Positions 55,606-63,020 of a DNA stretch of 64,000 nt are shown here, one piece after another. Numbering within the stretch: the stretch's first letter is position 1; each line of letters starts with the position of its first letter. The DNA comes from Rhizobium sp. AQ_MP (GTDB lineage: Bacteria; Pseudomonadota; Alphaproteobacteria; Rhizobiales; Rhizobiaceae), in assembly GCF_014237835.1 (NCBI RefSeq), contig NZ_JACJVI010000010.1:1-64000 (forward strand), written 5' to 3'. The translations under genes were made by a program, and so were the position numbers. The notes below the pieces were generated by a model, which saw only the letters and a program-made list of their open reading frames with translations, was not told where the DNA came from and did not search any database.

Positions 55606-56082
55606 ATGGTAGACAAGGTACCGATGACGCAGAACGGTTTCGAGAAGCTCAGCGAAGAGCTGCGCTGGCGTCAGCAGGAAGAGCGTCCGCGCATCATCGA
55701 GGCGATTGCCGAGGCGCGCGCTCATGGCGACCTTTCCGAAAATGCGGAATATCACGCCGCCAAGGAAGCCCAGAGCCACAATGAGGGTCGAATTGGCGAA
55801 CTCGAGGATCTGATCGCCCGCGCGGAAGTCATCGACCTCTCGAAGATGTCCGGCTCCAAGATAAAGTTCGGCGCGACGGTGAAACTCATCGACGAGGACA
55901 CCGAAGAAGAGAAGACCTATCAGATCGTCGGCGATCAGGAAGCCGACGTGAAGGCCGGTCGCATCTCGATCTCGTCCCCGATCGCCCGCGCCCTGATCGG
56001 CAAGGAAGTCGGCGACAACATCGAAGTCGTCGCCCCCGGCGGCTCGAAGGCCTACGAGATCCTCGCGGTCAAGTGGGGTTGA
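55606..56082 (+). CDS. greA: Transcription elongation factor GreA
   Basis: A 158-residue factor, the standard length, which rescues backtracked RNA polymerase by inducing transcript cleavage. The N-terminal coiled coil has the tip acidic pair in [21 protein letters not shown] (in parts, near residues 40-60) and the C-terminal domain includes [17 protein letters not shown]. Start ATG 55606 has GAAGAGGAA upstream. Its TGA overlaps the downstream glycosyltransferase ATG by one base. Confidence 0.97.
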   Translation: MVDKVPMTQNGFEKLSEELRWRQQEERPRIIEAIAEARAHGDLSENAEYHAAKEAQSHNEGRIGELEDLIARAEVIDLSKMSGSKIKFGATVKLIDEDTEEEKTYQIVGDQEADVKAGRISISSPIARALIGKEVGDNIEVVAPGGSKAYEILAVKWG

Positions 56083-57203
56083 TGTCAGTCCGAAAGGGCG
56101 TTTCCGTGGCACATTCCCTCGACGAGATCACGGTGGTTGCGCCGCATTTCAAGCGGCGCCTCTCCGGTGTGACATCAACGGTCATCCAGCTTGTTCCAGA
56201 ACAAAGACGTCAGGGTCTCGGCATCCTGACGCTGGGTCCCGGACTTCCCGACCATCTGCCGAAAATGCGCTGGTCACAGCTGCCGGCACTCTGGAAGACG
56301 CCGCGAAACGGCAAGCCACGCGTCTGGCATGCCCGTCGCAACAACGAGATGCTGGCAGGCTTGATCCTCCGGGACGCCTTCCGCATGCCCCTCAAGCTTC
56401 TCTTCACCTCGGCGGCACAGCGCCATCACAGCCGCTACACCCGTTGGCTGATCTCGAAGATGGATGCGGTCGTTGCCACGAACGCGAAATCGGGCTCCTT
56501 CTTGAAGGTTCCGCATACCGTGATACGCCACGGCGTAGACTTGCAGCTGTTCCACCCGTCCGAAGAGATAGACACAGGCCTTCCCGAGGATCTGAAGGGC
56601 CGCCAGCTCGTCGGCTGCTTCGGTCGTGTCCGCCACCAGAAGGGCACCGATCTCTTCGTCAGGGCGATGATCGAGCTTCTGCCGCAGAACCCCGAATGGA
56701 CGGCCGTCATTTCCGGCCGGGTGACGTCAGAACATGCGAGCTTTGCCGACAAGCTGAAGGCCGACATAGCGGCAGCCGGCCTCTCCGATCGCATCCGCTT
56801 CATTGGCGAAGTCGATGACATCAAGCCCTGGTATCGCCGCCTGACGCTCTACGTTGCCCCGTCCCGCAACGAAGGCTTCGGGCTTACCCCGCTTGAGGCG
56901 ATGGCATCCGGCACCGCGGTGGTTGCCAGTGACGCAGGCGCTTATGCCGAAATGATCGTCGAGGGCGAGACTGGATCGGTCGTGCCGGCGGGTGACTACG
57001 AGCGCCTGCGCGACGCGATCTCGGCCTTCCTGGAGCCACAAAAGGCCATGCAGGCGGGCCGGAAGGGCCGCGAACACGTCGAAGCGGCTTTCGGGCTTGA
57101 ACGCGAAGCCGACCAACTGGCCGAAGTTTATGCGGGCCTGCTTGGCACCGCCCTGCCCCATGCGACGACAATGTCACGACCCGCAACCTCTGGAAATGCT
57201 TGA
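56082..57203 (+). CDS. lpsB: LPS core glycosyltransferase, LpsB-like (GT4)
   Basis: A 373-residue GT-B fold glycosyltransferase. The start VVAPHFKRRLSGVTSTVIQL and the C-terminal donor-site signature APSRNEGFGLTPLEAMASGTAVVASDAGAYAEMI (in parts, near residues 267-300) belong to family GT4. Rhizobial LpsB adds a mannose to the LPS inner core, and in Sinorhizobium greA-lpsB-...-lrp is a known order, matching this locus. ATG 56082 overlaps the greA stop; GTG 56106, with AGGGCG upstream, is an alternative start. The mannosyltransferase role is inferred from family and position. Confidence 0.85.
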   Translation: MSVRKGVSVAHSLDEITVVAPHFKRRLSGVTSTVIQLVPEQRRQGLGILTLGPGLPDHLPKMRWSQLPALWKTPRNGKPRVWHARRNNEMLAGLILRDAFRMPLKLLFTSAAQRHHSRYTRWLISKMDAVVATNAKSGSFLKVPHTVIRHGVDLQLFHPSEEIDTGLPEDLKGRQLVGCFGRVRHQKGTDLFVRAMIELLPQNPEWTAVISGRVTSEHASFADKLKADIAAAGLSDRIRFIGEVDDIKPWYRRLTLYVAPSRNEGFGLTPLEAMASGTAVVASDAGAYAEMIVEGETGSVVPAGDYERLRDAISAFLEPQKAMQAGRKGREHVEAAFGLEREADQLAEVYAGLLGTALPHATTMSRPATSGNA

Positions 57204-57206
57204 CCG

Positions 57207-58163
57207 ATGGCGACGCGCGACCTCCTGGACATCCTGATCGTCAACAAGGACAACAGTTTCGGTCTGACGCGCGATACCAATCTGCTGATCGAAGCTCTCG
57301 CCTCGATCGGGCGCTCCGAAGGCGTCGCGACAAAGGGTATTCGCGCGAGGTCCCTGCTCGACCGCCTTCTCCGGCGCAAGCAGGCGAAGACCATCCTCCA
57401 TGTTGAACGCGCTTTCCCGCGCTGGTTCAGTGCGGGCCGGTTCAACCTACTCTGCCCGAACCAGGAACGCTTTCCGCGCCGTCACCTCGGCCGACTGAAA
57501 GGCATCGATCTCGTTCTCGCAAAAAGCCGCCACGCCGAAGAGATCTTTCGCGGCCTGGGTGTCGCGACCGCCTATGTCGGCTTCACCTCCGAGGACCGGC
57601 TCGATGAGACGGTGCCGAAGAACTGGAACAGCTTTTTCCATCTCGCAGGCGGCAGCACGCTGAAGGGCACGGAAGACGTCATTGAACTGTGGTCACGGCA
57701 TCCGGAATGGCCAGAATTGGTTCTCGTGCAGCGTGATCCGCATCCGAAGGCTGCGGCCATCGCCAATATCCGGGTGGTCAGCGGCTACATCACCGATGCT
57801 CAACTGAAAGAGCTGCAGAACAGCTGCGGCATCCATCTCTGCCCGTCCCGCTCGGAAGGCTGGGGGCACCACCTCGTCGAAGCGCTGTCGGTCGGCGCGG
57901 TCGCCGTCACCACCGACGGCCCGCCGATGAACGAGCATGTGTCGACCGATTGCGGCCTGCTCATTCCCTACGGGCGCACCGAGCCGCGGCATCTGGGAAC
58001 GAACTACCTCGTGGATCTCGCCGCGATGGAAAAGGTCGTCGAGAGCCTGATTCGCATGGATGCTTCGGAAAAGCAGCGGCTGGGATCCGCCGCCCGCAAG
58101 CGCTTCCTGGAGATCGACGCCGGTTTCCGTGCGAGGCTGGCTGAGGCCCTGAAACCCTTCTGA
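57207..58163 (+). CDS. Glycosyltransferase, probable LPS core synthesis
   Basis: A 318-residue GT-B-like glycosyltransferase. The C-terminal half carries the nucleotide-sugar site LCPSRSEGWGHHLVEALSVG with the conserved EGWGHH...E pattern near residue 215. The N-terminal half is short and lacks obvious motifs. It starts 3 bp after the lpsB-like stop and is the second gene of an LPS unit behind greA. By position it corresponds to lpsE/D/C-like genes of Sinorhizobium, but I cannot assign which. Acceptor sugar unknown. Confidence 0.8.
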   Translation: MATRDLLDILIVNKDNSFGLTRDTNLLIEALASIGRSEGVATKGIRARSLLDRLLRRKQAKTILHVERAFPRWFSAGRFNLLCPNQERFPRRHLGRLKGIDLVLAKSRHAEEIFRGLGVATAYVGFTSEDRLDETVPKNWNSFFHLAGGSTLKGTEDVIELWSRHPEWPELVLVQRDPHPKAAAIANIRVVSGYITDAQLKELQNSCGIHLCPSRSEGWGHHLVEALSVGAVAVTTDGPPMNEHVSTDCGLLIPYGRTEPRHLGTNYLVDLAAMEKVVESLIRMDASEKQRLGSAARKRFLEIDAGFRARLAEALKPF

Positions 58164-58172
58164 GCCTGTCGC

Positions 58173-58640
58173 TCAGATTTCGACCAAACCGACCTTCTTG
58201 ACCTGCCGGATCGTCAGCATCGTCCTGACCGTGTCGACATGCTCGTTGGCCGTCAGCACCTCGATGACGAAGTCCTGGAAGCGTGTCAGGTTCTCTGCCA
58301 CGCAATGCAGCAGGAAATCGCTGTCGCCATTGACCATCCAGGCCTGGCGCACGATCGGCCAGCTGTCGGTCGCCGCCGCAAAGGCCTTCAGATTGGCCTC
58401 CGACTGGTGTTTCAGACCGACCATGCAGAAGGCAACGAGGTCGTAGCCGAGACGGCTGGCATTCAGCACCGCGTGATAGCTCTCGATCACGCCCGCCTCT
58501 TCGAGCTTGCGCACCCGGCGCAGGCAGGGCGGCGCCGAAATGCCCACGCGCTCGGAGAGTTCCACATTGGTCATCCGCCCGTCGCGCTGCAGTTCTTTCA
58601 GAATGCGCAGATCGATGGCGTCGAGTTCTACCTTGAGCAC
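58173..58640 (-). CDS. lrp: Lrp/AsnC-family transcriptional regulator
   Basis: A 155-residue feast/famine regulator. The N-terminal HTH has LDAIDLRILKELQRDGRMTNVELSERVGISAPPCLRRVRKLE (in parts, residues 7-50), and the C-terminal RAM ligand-binding domain ends VKKVGLVEI. It is divergent from trxB over a 236-bp region that contains a 7-bp inverted repeat, TTGCGCC/GGCGCAA, a likely operator. Matches the lrp gene that I recall next to lpsB/E/D/C and trxB in Sinorhizobium. Confidence 0.88.
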   Translation of the reverse strand: MLKVELDAIDLRILKELQRDGRMTNVELSERVGISAPPCLRRVRKLEEAGVIESYHAVLNASRLGYDLVAFCMVGLKHQSEANLKAFAAATDSWPIVRQAWMVNGDSDFLLHCVAENLTRFQDFVIEVLTANEHVDTVRTMLTIRQVKKVGLVEI

Positions 58641-58721
58641 GGTCGCTCCTTTTGAAGATATGGGCGTTATCTACTCCATCGGACGCAATTGGCAAGAATC
58701 GACCGCGTTCACGCACAATTA

Positions 58722-58737
58722 TTGCGCCGTGGCGCAA
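58722..58737. promoter_or_regulatory. Inverted repeat in the lrp-trxB divergent region
   Basis: TTGCGCC and GGCGCAA form a perfect 7-bp repeat with two central bases, 82 bp upstream of lrp and 140 bp upstream of trxB. It could be a binding site for Lrp or LsrB; neither is proven. Confidence 0.45.
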
Positions 58738-58876
58738 AGCTCTGTTGCTAATGCGGCCGCATGCCTTGAATTGCTTCGCGCTTCGATCCTAAATGAGCGT
58801 CACGAGCGCGAATGCCGGATGCGCCCCGAGCTAGGCCCCGGTCGACGACAGGAAACGCGCGTTGAAAGGAAGCGAC

Positions 58877-59854
58877 ATGACTGCCCGCCACACCAAGGTG
58901 CTGATCATCGGCTCCGGCCCTGCCGGCTATACCGCAGCGATCTACGCCGCCCGCGCCATGCTGAAGCCGGTCCTGATCGCCGGCATGGAACAGGGTGGCC
59001 AGCTGATGATCACCACCGATGTGGAAAACTACCCCGGCTTCGCCGACCCGATCCAGGGTCCGTGGCTGATGGAGCAGATGCTGAACCAGGCGAAGCATGT
59101 CGGCACCGAGATCGTCAGCGACCTCGTCACCGAAGTCGACACCAGCCACCGCCCCTTCACCATCAAGACCGACAGCGGTCAGGTCTGGACCGCCGATACC
59201 CTGATCATCTGCACCGGTGCAAAGGCCAAGTGGCTCGGCATCGAAAGCGAACAGCATTTCCAGGGCTTCGGCGTGTCTGCCTGCGCCACCTGCGATGGCT
59301 TCTTCTATCGCAACAAGGACGTGATCGTCGTTGGCGGTGGCAACTCTGCCGTAGAGGAAGCACTCTACCTCTCGCATATCTGCAAGTCGGTCACCGTCGT
59401 GCACCGCCGTGACTCATTCCGCTCGGAAAAGATCCTGCAGGAGCGCCTCTTCGCCAAGGAGAACATCCGCGTCCTCTGGAACACCACGGTCGAGGAAATC
59501 ACGGGCACGCCGGCCAAGCCGCCGATGCCGCCGTCCGTTTCGGGCGTCAGGCTGAAGGATGCCCTGACCGGCGCGGTCACCGATATGCCGATCGATGGCG
59601 TCTTCGTCGCGATCGGCCACGCTCCGGCCGTCGAATTGTTCAAGGGCAAGCTGAAACTCAAGTCCAACGGCTACCTCTGGACCGCACCCGATTCGACCGC
59701 AACCGATGTGCCCGGCATCTTCGCGGCCGGTGATGTCACCGACGATGTCTATCGTCAGGCGATCACCGCTGCCGGCATGGGCTGCATGGCAGCGCTCGAG
59801 GCCGAACGCTTCCTCTCGGCCTTGCCCGTCGAGACACAGCAAGCCGCGGAATAA
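58877..59854 (+). CDS. trxB: Thioredoxin-disulfide reductase
   Basis: A 325-residue NADPH-dependent flavoenzyme that reduces thioredoxin. FAD-binding GSGPAG is at residues 12-17, the redox-active CATC at 136-139, the NADPH site VVGGGNSAVEEA near 155 and the C-terminal FAD motif GIFAAGDVTD near 285. All are intact. ATG 58877 has GAAAGGAAG upstream. It is followed 20 bp later by the LsrB-type regulator gene, probably co-transcribed; linking redox control to the regulator. Confidence 0.96.
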   Translation: MTARHTKVLIIGSGPAGYTAAIYAARAMLKPVLIAGMEQGGQLMITTDVENYPGFADPIQGPWLMEQMLNQAKHVGTEIVSDLVTEVDTSHRPFTIKTDSGQVWTADTLIICTGAKAKWLGIESEQHFQGFGVSACATCDGFFYRNKDVIVVGGGNSAVEEALYLSHICKSVTVVHRRDSFRSEKILQERLFAKENIRVLWNTTVEEITGTPAKPPMPPSVSGVRLKDALTGAVTDMPIDGVFVAIGHAPAVELFKGKLKLKSNGYLWTAPDSTATDVPGIFAAGDVTDDVYRQAITAAGMGCMAALEAERFLSALPVETQQAAE

Positions 59855-59874
59855 GCGATATGAGAGGGGGCGGC

Positions 59875-60771
59875 ATGCCGCTGGACTGGGACAAACTGCG
59901 CATTTTCCATGCCGCTGCGGAAGCCGGGTCCTTCACCCATGCCGCAGACAAGCTGCATCTGTCCCAGTCGGCGATCAGTCGCCAGGTCTCCTCGCTGGAG
60001 CAGGACATCGGCGTCAAGCTCTTTCACCGCCATGCGCGCGGCCTGATCCTGACCGAACAGGGCGAGTTGCTCTATCGCACCGCCCATGACGTTCTCTTGA
60101 AGCTGCAGACGGTCAAGATGCAGCTGACCGAGACGACGGAGAAGCCGTCCGGCAAGTTGCGCGTGACGACGACCGTCGGTCTGGGCCAGGGCTGGCTGAC
60201 CGATAAGGTCCAGGAATTCCTGCAGCTCTACCCTGATATGTCGATCCAGCTCATTCTCGACAACGAGGAGCTGGACGTGAACATGCGCCATGCCGACTGC
60301 GCCATTCGCCTTCGCCAGCCGCAGCAGTCGGATCTCATCCAGCGCAAGCTGTTCACCGTGCACATGCACGTCTATGCAGCCCCCTCATACATCAACCGCT
60401 ATGGGGAGCCGCAGTCGATCGAGGATCTCGACAACCACAAGATCATCACCTTCGGCGAGCCGGCACCGAACTACCTGCTCGACGTCAACTGGCTGGAAGT
60501 GGCGGGACGCACCTCGGACAATCCGCGCATCCCGCATCTGCAGATCAACAGCCTCACCTCGATCAAGCGCGCCTGCCTGCTCGGCATCGGCATCGCCATG
60601 CTGCCCGATTACATTGTCGGCCGCGACCCGGGCCTGCTGCAGCTTGTGACAAGTGCCGACGTCCCCTCCTTCGATACCTATTTCTGCTATCCGGACGAGA
60701 TCAAGAACGCGGCAAAACTCAAGGCTTTCAGGGACTTCATTGTCGCGAAAGCCCGCAACTGGAACTTCTGA
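59875..60771 (+). CDS. lsrB: LysR-family regulator LsrB/VtlR type
   Basis: A 298-residue LysR regulator. The HTH is in the N-terminal 65 residues (KLRIFHAAAEAGSFTHAADKLHLSQSAISRQV), with an effector-binding domain after residue 90. The near-identical orthologues I know are LsrB of Sinorhizobium/Agrobacterium and VtlR of Brucella, which sit next to trxB and control LPS, redox and AbcR small-RNA genes. Cys234 and Cys271 have the same 37-residue spacing as the redox-active Cys238 and Cys275 of S. meliloti LsrB. A terminator follows at once, then the AbcR-like sRNA. ATG 59875 is preferred over ATG 59860. Confidence 0.9.
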   Translation: MPLDWDKLRIFHAAAEAGSFTHAADKLHLSQSAISRQVSSLEQDIGVKLFHRHARGLILTEQGELLYRTAHDVLLKLQTVKMQLTETTEKPSGKLRVTTTVGLGQGWLTDKVQEFLQLYPDMSIQLILDNEELDVNMRHADCAIRLRQPQQSDLIQRKLFTVHMHVYAAPSYINRYGEPQSIEDLDNHKIITFGEPAPNYLLDVNWLEVAGRTSDNPRIPHLQINSLTSIKRACLLGIGIAMLPDYIVGRDPGLLQLVTSADVPSFDTYFCYPDEIKNAAKLKAFRDFIVAKARNWNF

Positions 60772-60795
60772 GGCAGCCCGTCGGCTGCCTTTTTT
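60771..60795 (+). terminator. lsrB terminator
   Basis: A perfect 8-bp stem (60771-60778 with 60783-60790), a CGTC loop, then six T in a row (60790-60795). The lsrB stop codon ends at the first base of the stem. Confidence 0.85.
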
Positions 60796-60825
60796 GTTGG
60801 CCCTGCACACAGACCTGCAGTTCGC

Positions 60826-60840
60826 GCATGCCTGACATGC
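60826..60840 (+). promoter_or_regulatory. Candidate LysR-type binding site upstream of the sRNA
   Basis: GCATG and CATGC form a perfect inverted repeat separated by five bases; ATGC and GCAT (60837-60852) form a second around an A-rich centre. Both lie just upstream of the putative -35 of the sRNA, where LsrB/VtlR is known to activate AbcR-type genes in relatives. The exact site is inferred. Confidence 0.4.
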
Positions 60841-60851
60841 ATAAAAAAGCA

Positions 60852-60880
60852 TTGTTCACTGCACAAAAAACCACCATATC
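60852..60880 (+). promoter_or_regulatory. Candidate promoter of the AbcR-like sRNA
   Basis: TTGTTC (60852-60857) and CATATC (60875-60880) are separated by 17 bp and would start transcription near 60887, just before the first hairpin of the sRNA. Confidence 0.55.
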
Positions 60881-60885
60881 GCACA

Positions 60886-61005
60886 CAGCTGATGCACATG
60901 GTGGCTTTTTCCTCCCAGTTCCACCGCAGCAGCTGTTCCCCTCTGGAGGTTTTTGACCTTCACAATTTAAAGGGCCCTGGTTTTTCCGGTGGCCCTCTTT
61001 TTTTG
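60886..61005 (+). ncRNA. abcR: AbcR-family (alpha-r15) trans-acting small RNA
   Basis: A transcript of about 115-120 nt predicted between lsrB and arsR, the place where AbcR1/AbcR2 lie in Sinorhizobium and Agrobacterium. Stem 1 is GGTGG (60900-60904) with CCACC (60921-60925); its loop exposes the anti-Shine-Dalgarno CCTCCC (60911-60916). A second CCCCTC/GAGG region follows (60938-60949). The end is a strong terminator, AGGGCC with GGCCCT (60971-60976, 60991-60996), then CTTTTTTTG. AbcR RNAs use Hfq and base-pair with ribosome sites of ABC importer mRNAs. Only one copy is seen here. 5' end inferred from a promoter-like motif. Confidence 0.75.
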
Positions 61006-61132
61006 TTATTTCGTTGGAACAATGGACGGGCCCGCGCGTTTGGACGTCTGGCGGAGCTTGTCTGTGCGCCCCCGGGTGTGCGGCAGCAGCGATCAATCCG
61101 CCTTGGACTGACATGCTGATACTGGAGGGGAC

Positions 61133-61426
61133 ATGTTCCTTGAGGACGTGATGAAGGCGTTGGCGCACCCGGCGCGGATGGAAATGCTGATCTGGCTGAA
61201 AGATCCGAAGGAATATTTCGGCGTGCCGAAGGAAGAGGCGGTAGACGGTATCAGTGCCGGCCAATTCGAGCGGTCGGGGCTGTCGCAGTCGGCGGTATCT
61301 GCGCATCTTGCGACCCTGCAGCGTGCCGGCCTGATTAGTTCCAAGCGGGTGGGCCAGCGGGTACTCTATCGCCGCAACGAAGATACGATTTCGGAATTCA
61401 TCAAGTCCTTGAACAATACCCTCTGA
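61133..61426 (+). CDS. ArsR-family transcriptional regulator
   Basis: A 97-residue winged-helix regulator of the ArsR/SmtB family. The start FLEDVMKALAHPARMEMLIWL, then the recognition helix GLSQSAVSAHLATLQRAGLI near residue 45-64 and the wing SSKRVGQRVLYRRNED. There is no obvious metal-binding CxC motif, so the inducer is not a typical metal site. GGAGGGG precedes ATG 61133. It matches the arsR gene that lies just after abcR in relatives. The OYE gene follows 60 bp later in the same direction and may be its target. Confidence 0.85.
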   Translation: MFLEDVMKALAHPARMEMLIWLKDPKEYFGVPKEEAVDGISAGQFERSGLSQSAVSAHLATLQRAGLISSKRVGQRVLYRRNEDTISEFIKSLNNTL

Positions 61427-61486
61427 TGCCCCACATCGGGTCTGCCGGCGGCAACCTCCCGTCGCCGGAAAATCCCGAGAGGTTTC

Positions 61487-62587
61487 ATGTCCAAGCTTTT
61501 TGACCCGACATCCGTCGGCACCATCCCCGTGTCCAACCGCATCGCCATGGCCCCGCTGACGCGCAACCGTTCGCCGGGCGCCGTACCGAACGATCTGAAC
61601 GTCGAATATTACCGGCAGCGCGCAACCGCCGGCCTGATCATCAGCGAAGGCACAGCCATTACGCATCAGGCCCAGGGCTATGCGGACGTGCCCGGGCTCT
61701 ACAAATCCGAAGCCATCGAGGGCTGGAAGAAGGTCACCGACGCCGTGCACGCAGCCGGCGGCAAGATCGTCATCCAGCTCTGGCATGTCGGGCGTATCTC
61801 CCACACCAGCCTCCAGCCAGAAGGCGGCAAGCCGGTCGCTCCCTCGGCCATTGCTGCGAAGTCGAAAACCTACGTGCTCAACGCCGATGGCTCCGGTGCT
61901 TTCGTCGAGACCTCCGAGCCGCGCGCCCTGGAGACGGCGGAAATCCCCGGCATCCTGGAAGACTACCGCAAGGCAGCCCGTGCGGCCATCGAAGCAGGTT
62001 TTGACGGTGTCGAAATCCATGCGGCCAACGGCTACCTGCTCGAGCAATTCATGCGCTCGAACAGCAACCAGCGCACCGACCAGTATGGCGGGTCGGTCGA
62101 GAACCGCATTCGTCTGACACTCGAAGTCGTCGAAGCCGTGGTCAGCGAGATCGGTGCCGAGAAAACCGGCATCCGCATTTCGCCGACGACGCCGGCAAAC
62201 GATGTCTCGGATCCCGACCCGAAGACCGTTTATACGGCGCTTGTCGAAGGTCTCGCCAGATTCGATCTCGCATTCGTGCATGTCATCGAAGGCGCGACCG
62301 GCGGCCCGCGTGACGTTGAGCCCTTCGATTGGCAGGCGCTGAAGGCTGCCTATCGCACAGCCGGTGGCAAGGGTGCCTGGATCGCAAACAATGGCTATGA
62401 CCGCGCCTCCGCGATCGAGGCTGTCGAAAGCGGTTATGCCGATCTCGTCGCCTTCGGTCGCCCCTTCATCGCAAACCCGGACCTCGTGCGGCGCCTGAAG
62501 GAAGATGCAGCCCTCAACCCGCTGGACCAAGCCACGCTTTATGGCGGCGGCGCGGAAGGCTACACAAGCTACCCGGCCCTGGCATAA
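61487..62587 (+). CDS. Old yellow enzyme-family NADH:flavin oxidoreductase / alkene reductase
   Basis: A 366-residue FMN-dependent TIM-barrel ene-reductase of the NemA/GTN-reductase type. It has NRIAMAPLTRNRS at residues 17-29, the QLWHVGRISH strand near 95-104, the catalytic-region segment EIHAANGYLLEQFM near 177 and NQRTDQYGGSVENR, the later FGRPFIANPDL motif. It reduces activated alkenes, nitro-esters or maleimides. It lies directly behind the ArsR gene, so ArsR-controlled expression is likely. Confidence 0.92.
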   Translation: MSKLFDPTSVGTIPVSNRIAMAPLTRNRSPGAVPNDLNVEYYRQRATAGLIISEGTAITHQAQGYADVPGLYKSEAIEGWKKVTDAVHAAGGKIVIQLWHVGRISHTSLQPEGGKPVAPSAIAAKSKTYVLNADGSGAFVETSEPRALETAEIPGILEDYRKAARAAIEAGFDGVEIHAANGYLLEQFMRSNSNQRTDQYGGSVENRIRLTLEVVEAVVSEIGAEKTGIRISPTTPANDVSDPDPKTVYTALVEGLARFDLAFVHVIEGATGGPRDVEPFDWQALKAAYRTAGGKGAWIANNGYDRASAIEAVESGYADLVAFGRPFIANPDLVRRLKEDAALNPLDQATLYGGGAEGYTSYPALA

Positions 62588-62593
62588 ACTGCG

Positions 62594-62619
62594 AAGGGCT
62601 CCCGGAAGCGGGGGCCCTT
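62594..62619 (+). terminator. Terminator after the OYE gene
   Basis: An 11-bp stem with one G-U pair (62594-62604 with 62609-62619) and a GAAG loop, then T-rich TCTCTT. It lies 6 bp after the stop codon. Confidence 0.75.
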
Positions 62620-62636
62620 TCTCTTGAGCCATGGGA

Positions 62637-63020
62637 TCATGGACGGCGCTGACGGATCCGCCCGACAAGAACGAATGCGACGAGCCCCATGGCGAGCCCG
62701 TTGACCGGGTGCAGAGCGCCGAGCATGGGCAGCCCATCTCCGAGTGCGGCTAGCGTTACCTGCACCAGATATCCCCCCAGGAGCAGCGATGCGAACCCTC
62801 GAAACCGAGCCAGCACACCTCTCAACGTCATCGCGAAGACGATGAGGATGGGCAGCGCGAGCGCGCCGCCCGTCGCAGCATGCACTTCCCAGCCTGCGCC
62901 TCCACCGAACACCGTGAGACCCGCCAGAAAGAATTGCACCGCGATGCCCAGAAGGGTCAGCCAGACCAGAGACCTGAACACGAAAAACCCGCTCGACGCG
63001 TCGATGGAAGACCGCATCAT
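62637..63020 (-). CDS. DUF6220 small membrane protein
   Basis: A 127-residue membrane protein with four hydrophobic segments, about residues 14-36, 42-66, 75-92 and 98-120, including the motif AATGGALALPILIV and LHPVNGLAMGLVAFVLVGR. It matches the DUF6220 family I know from soil bacteria; function unknown. Its ATG (or the ATG one codon later) overlaps the stop of the upstream SDR gene by four bases, so both are in one operon. Confidence 0.75.
   Translation of the reverse strand: MMRSSIDASSGFFVFRSLVWLTLLGIAVQFFLAGLTVFGGGAGWEVHAATGGALALPILIVFAMTLRGVLARFRGFASLLLGGYLVQVTLAALGDGLPMLGALHPVNGLAMGLVAFVLVGRIRQRRP

Noticed and set aside
61006..61132. A second tandem AbcR copy after the first
   Set aside because: This stretch lacks the CCTCCC loop, the second CCCCTC region and a terminator, so I see only one copy.
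60737..62737. A 666-codon minus-strand frame across the sRNA, arsR and OYE genes
   Set aside because: It would run through a terminator, an sRNA and two recognisable genes; coding signals all favour the plus strand.
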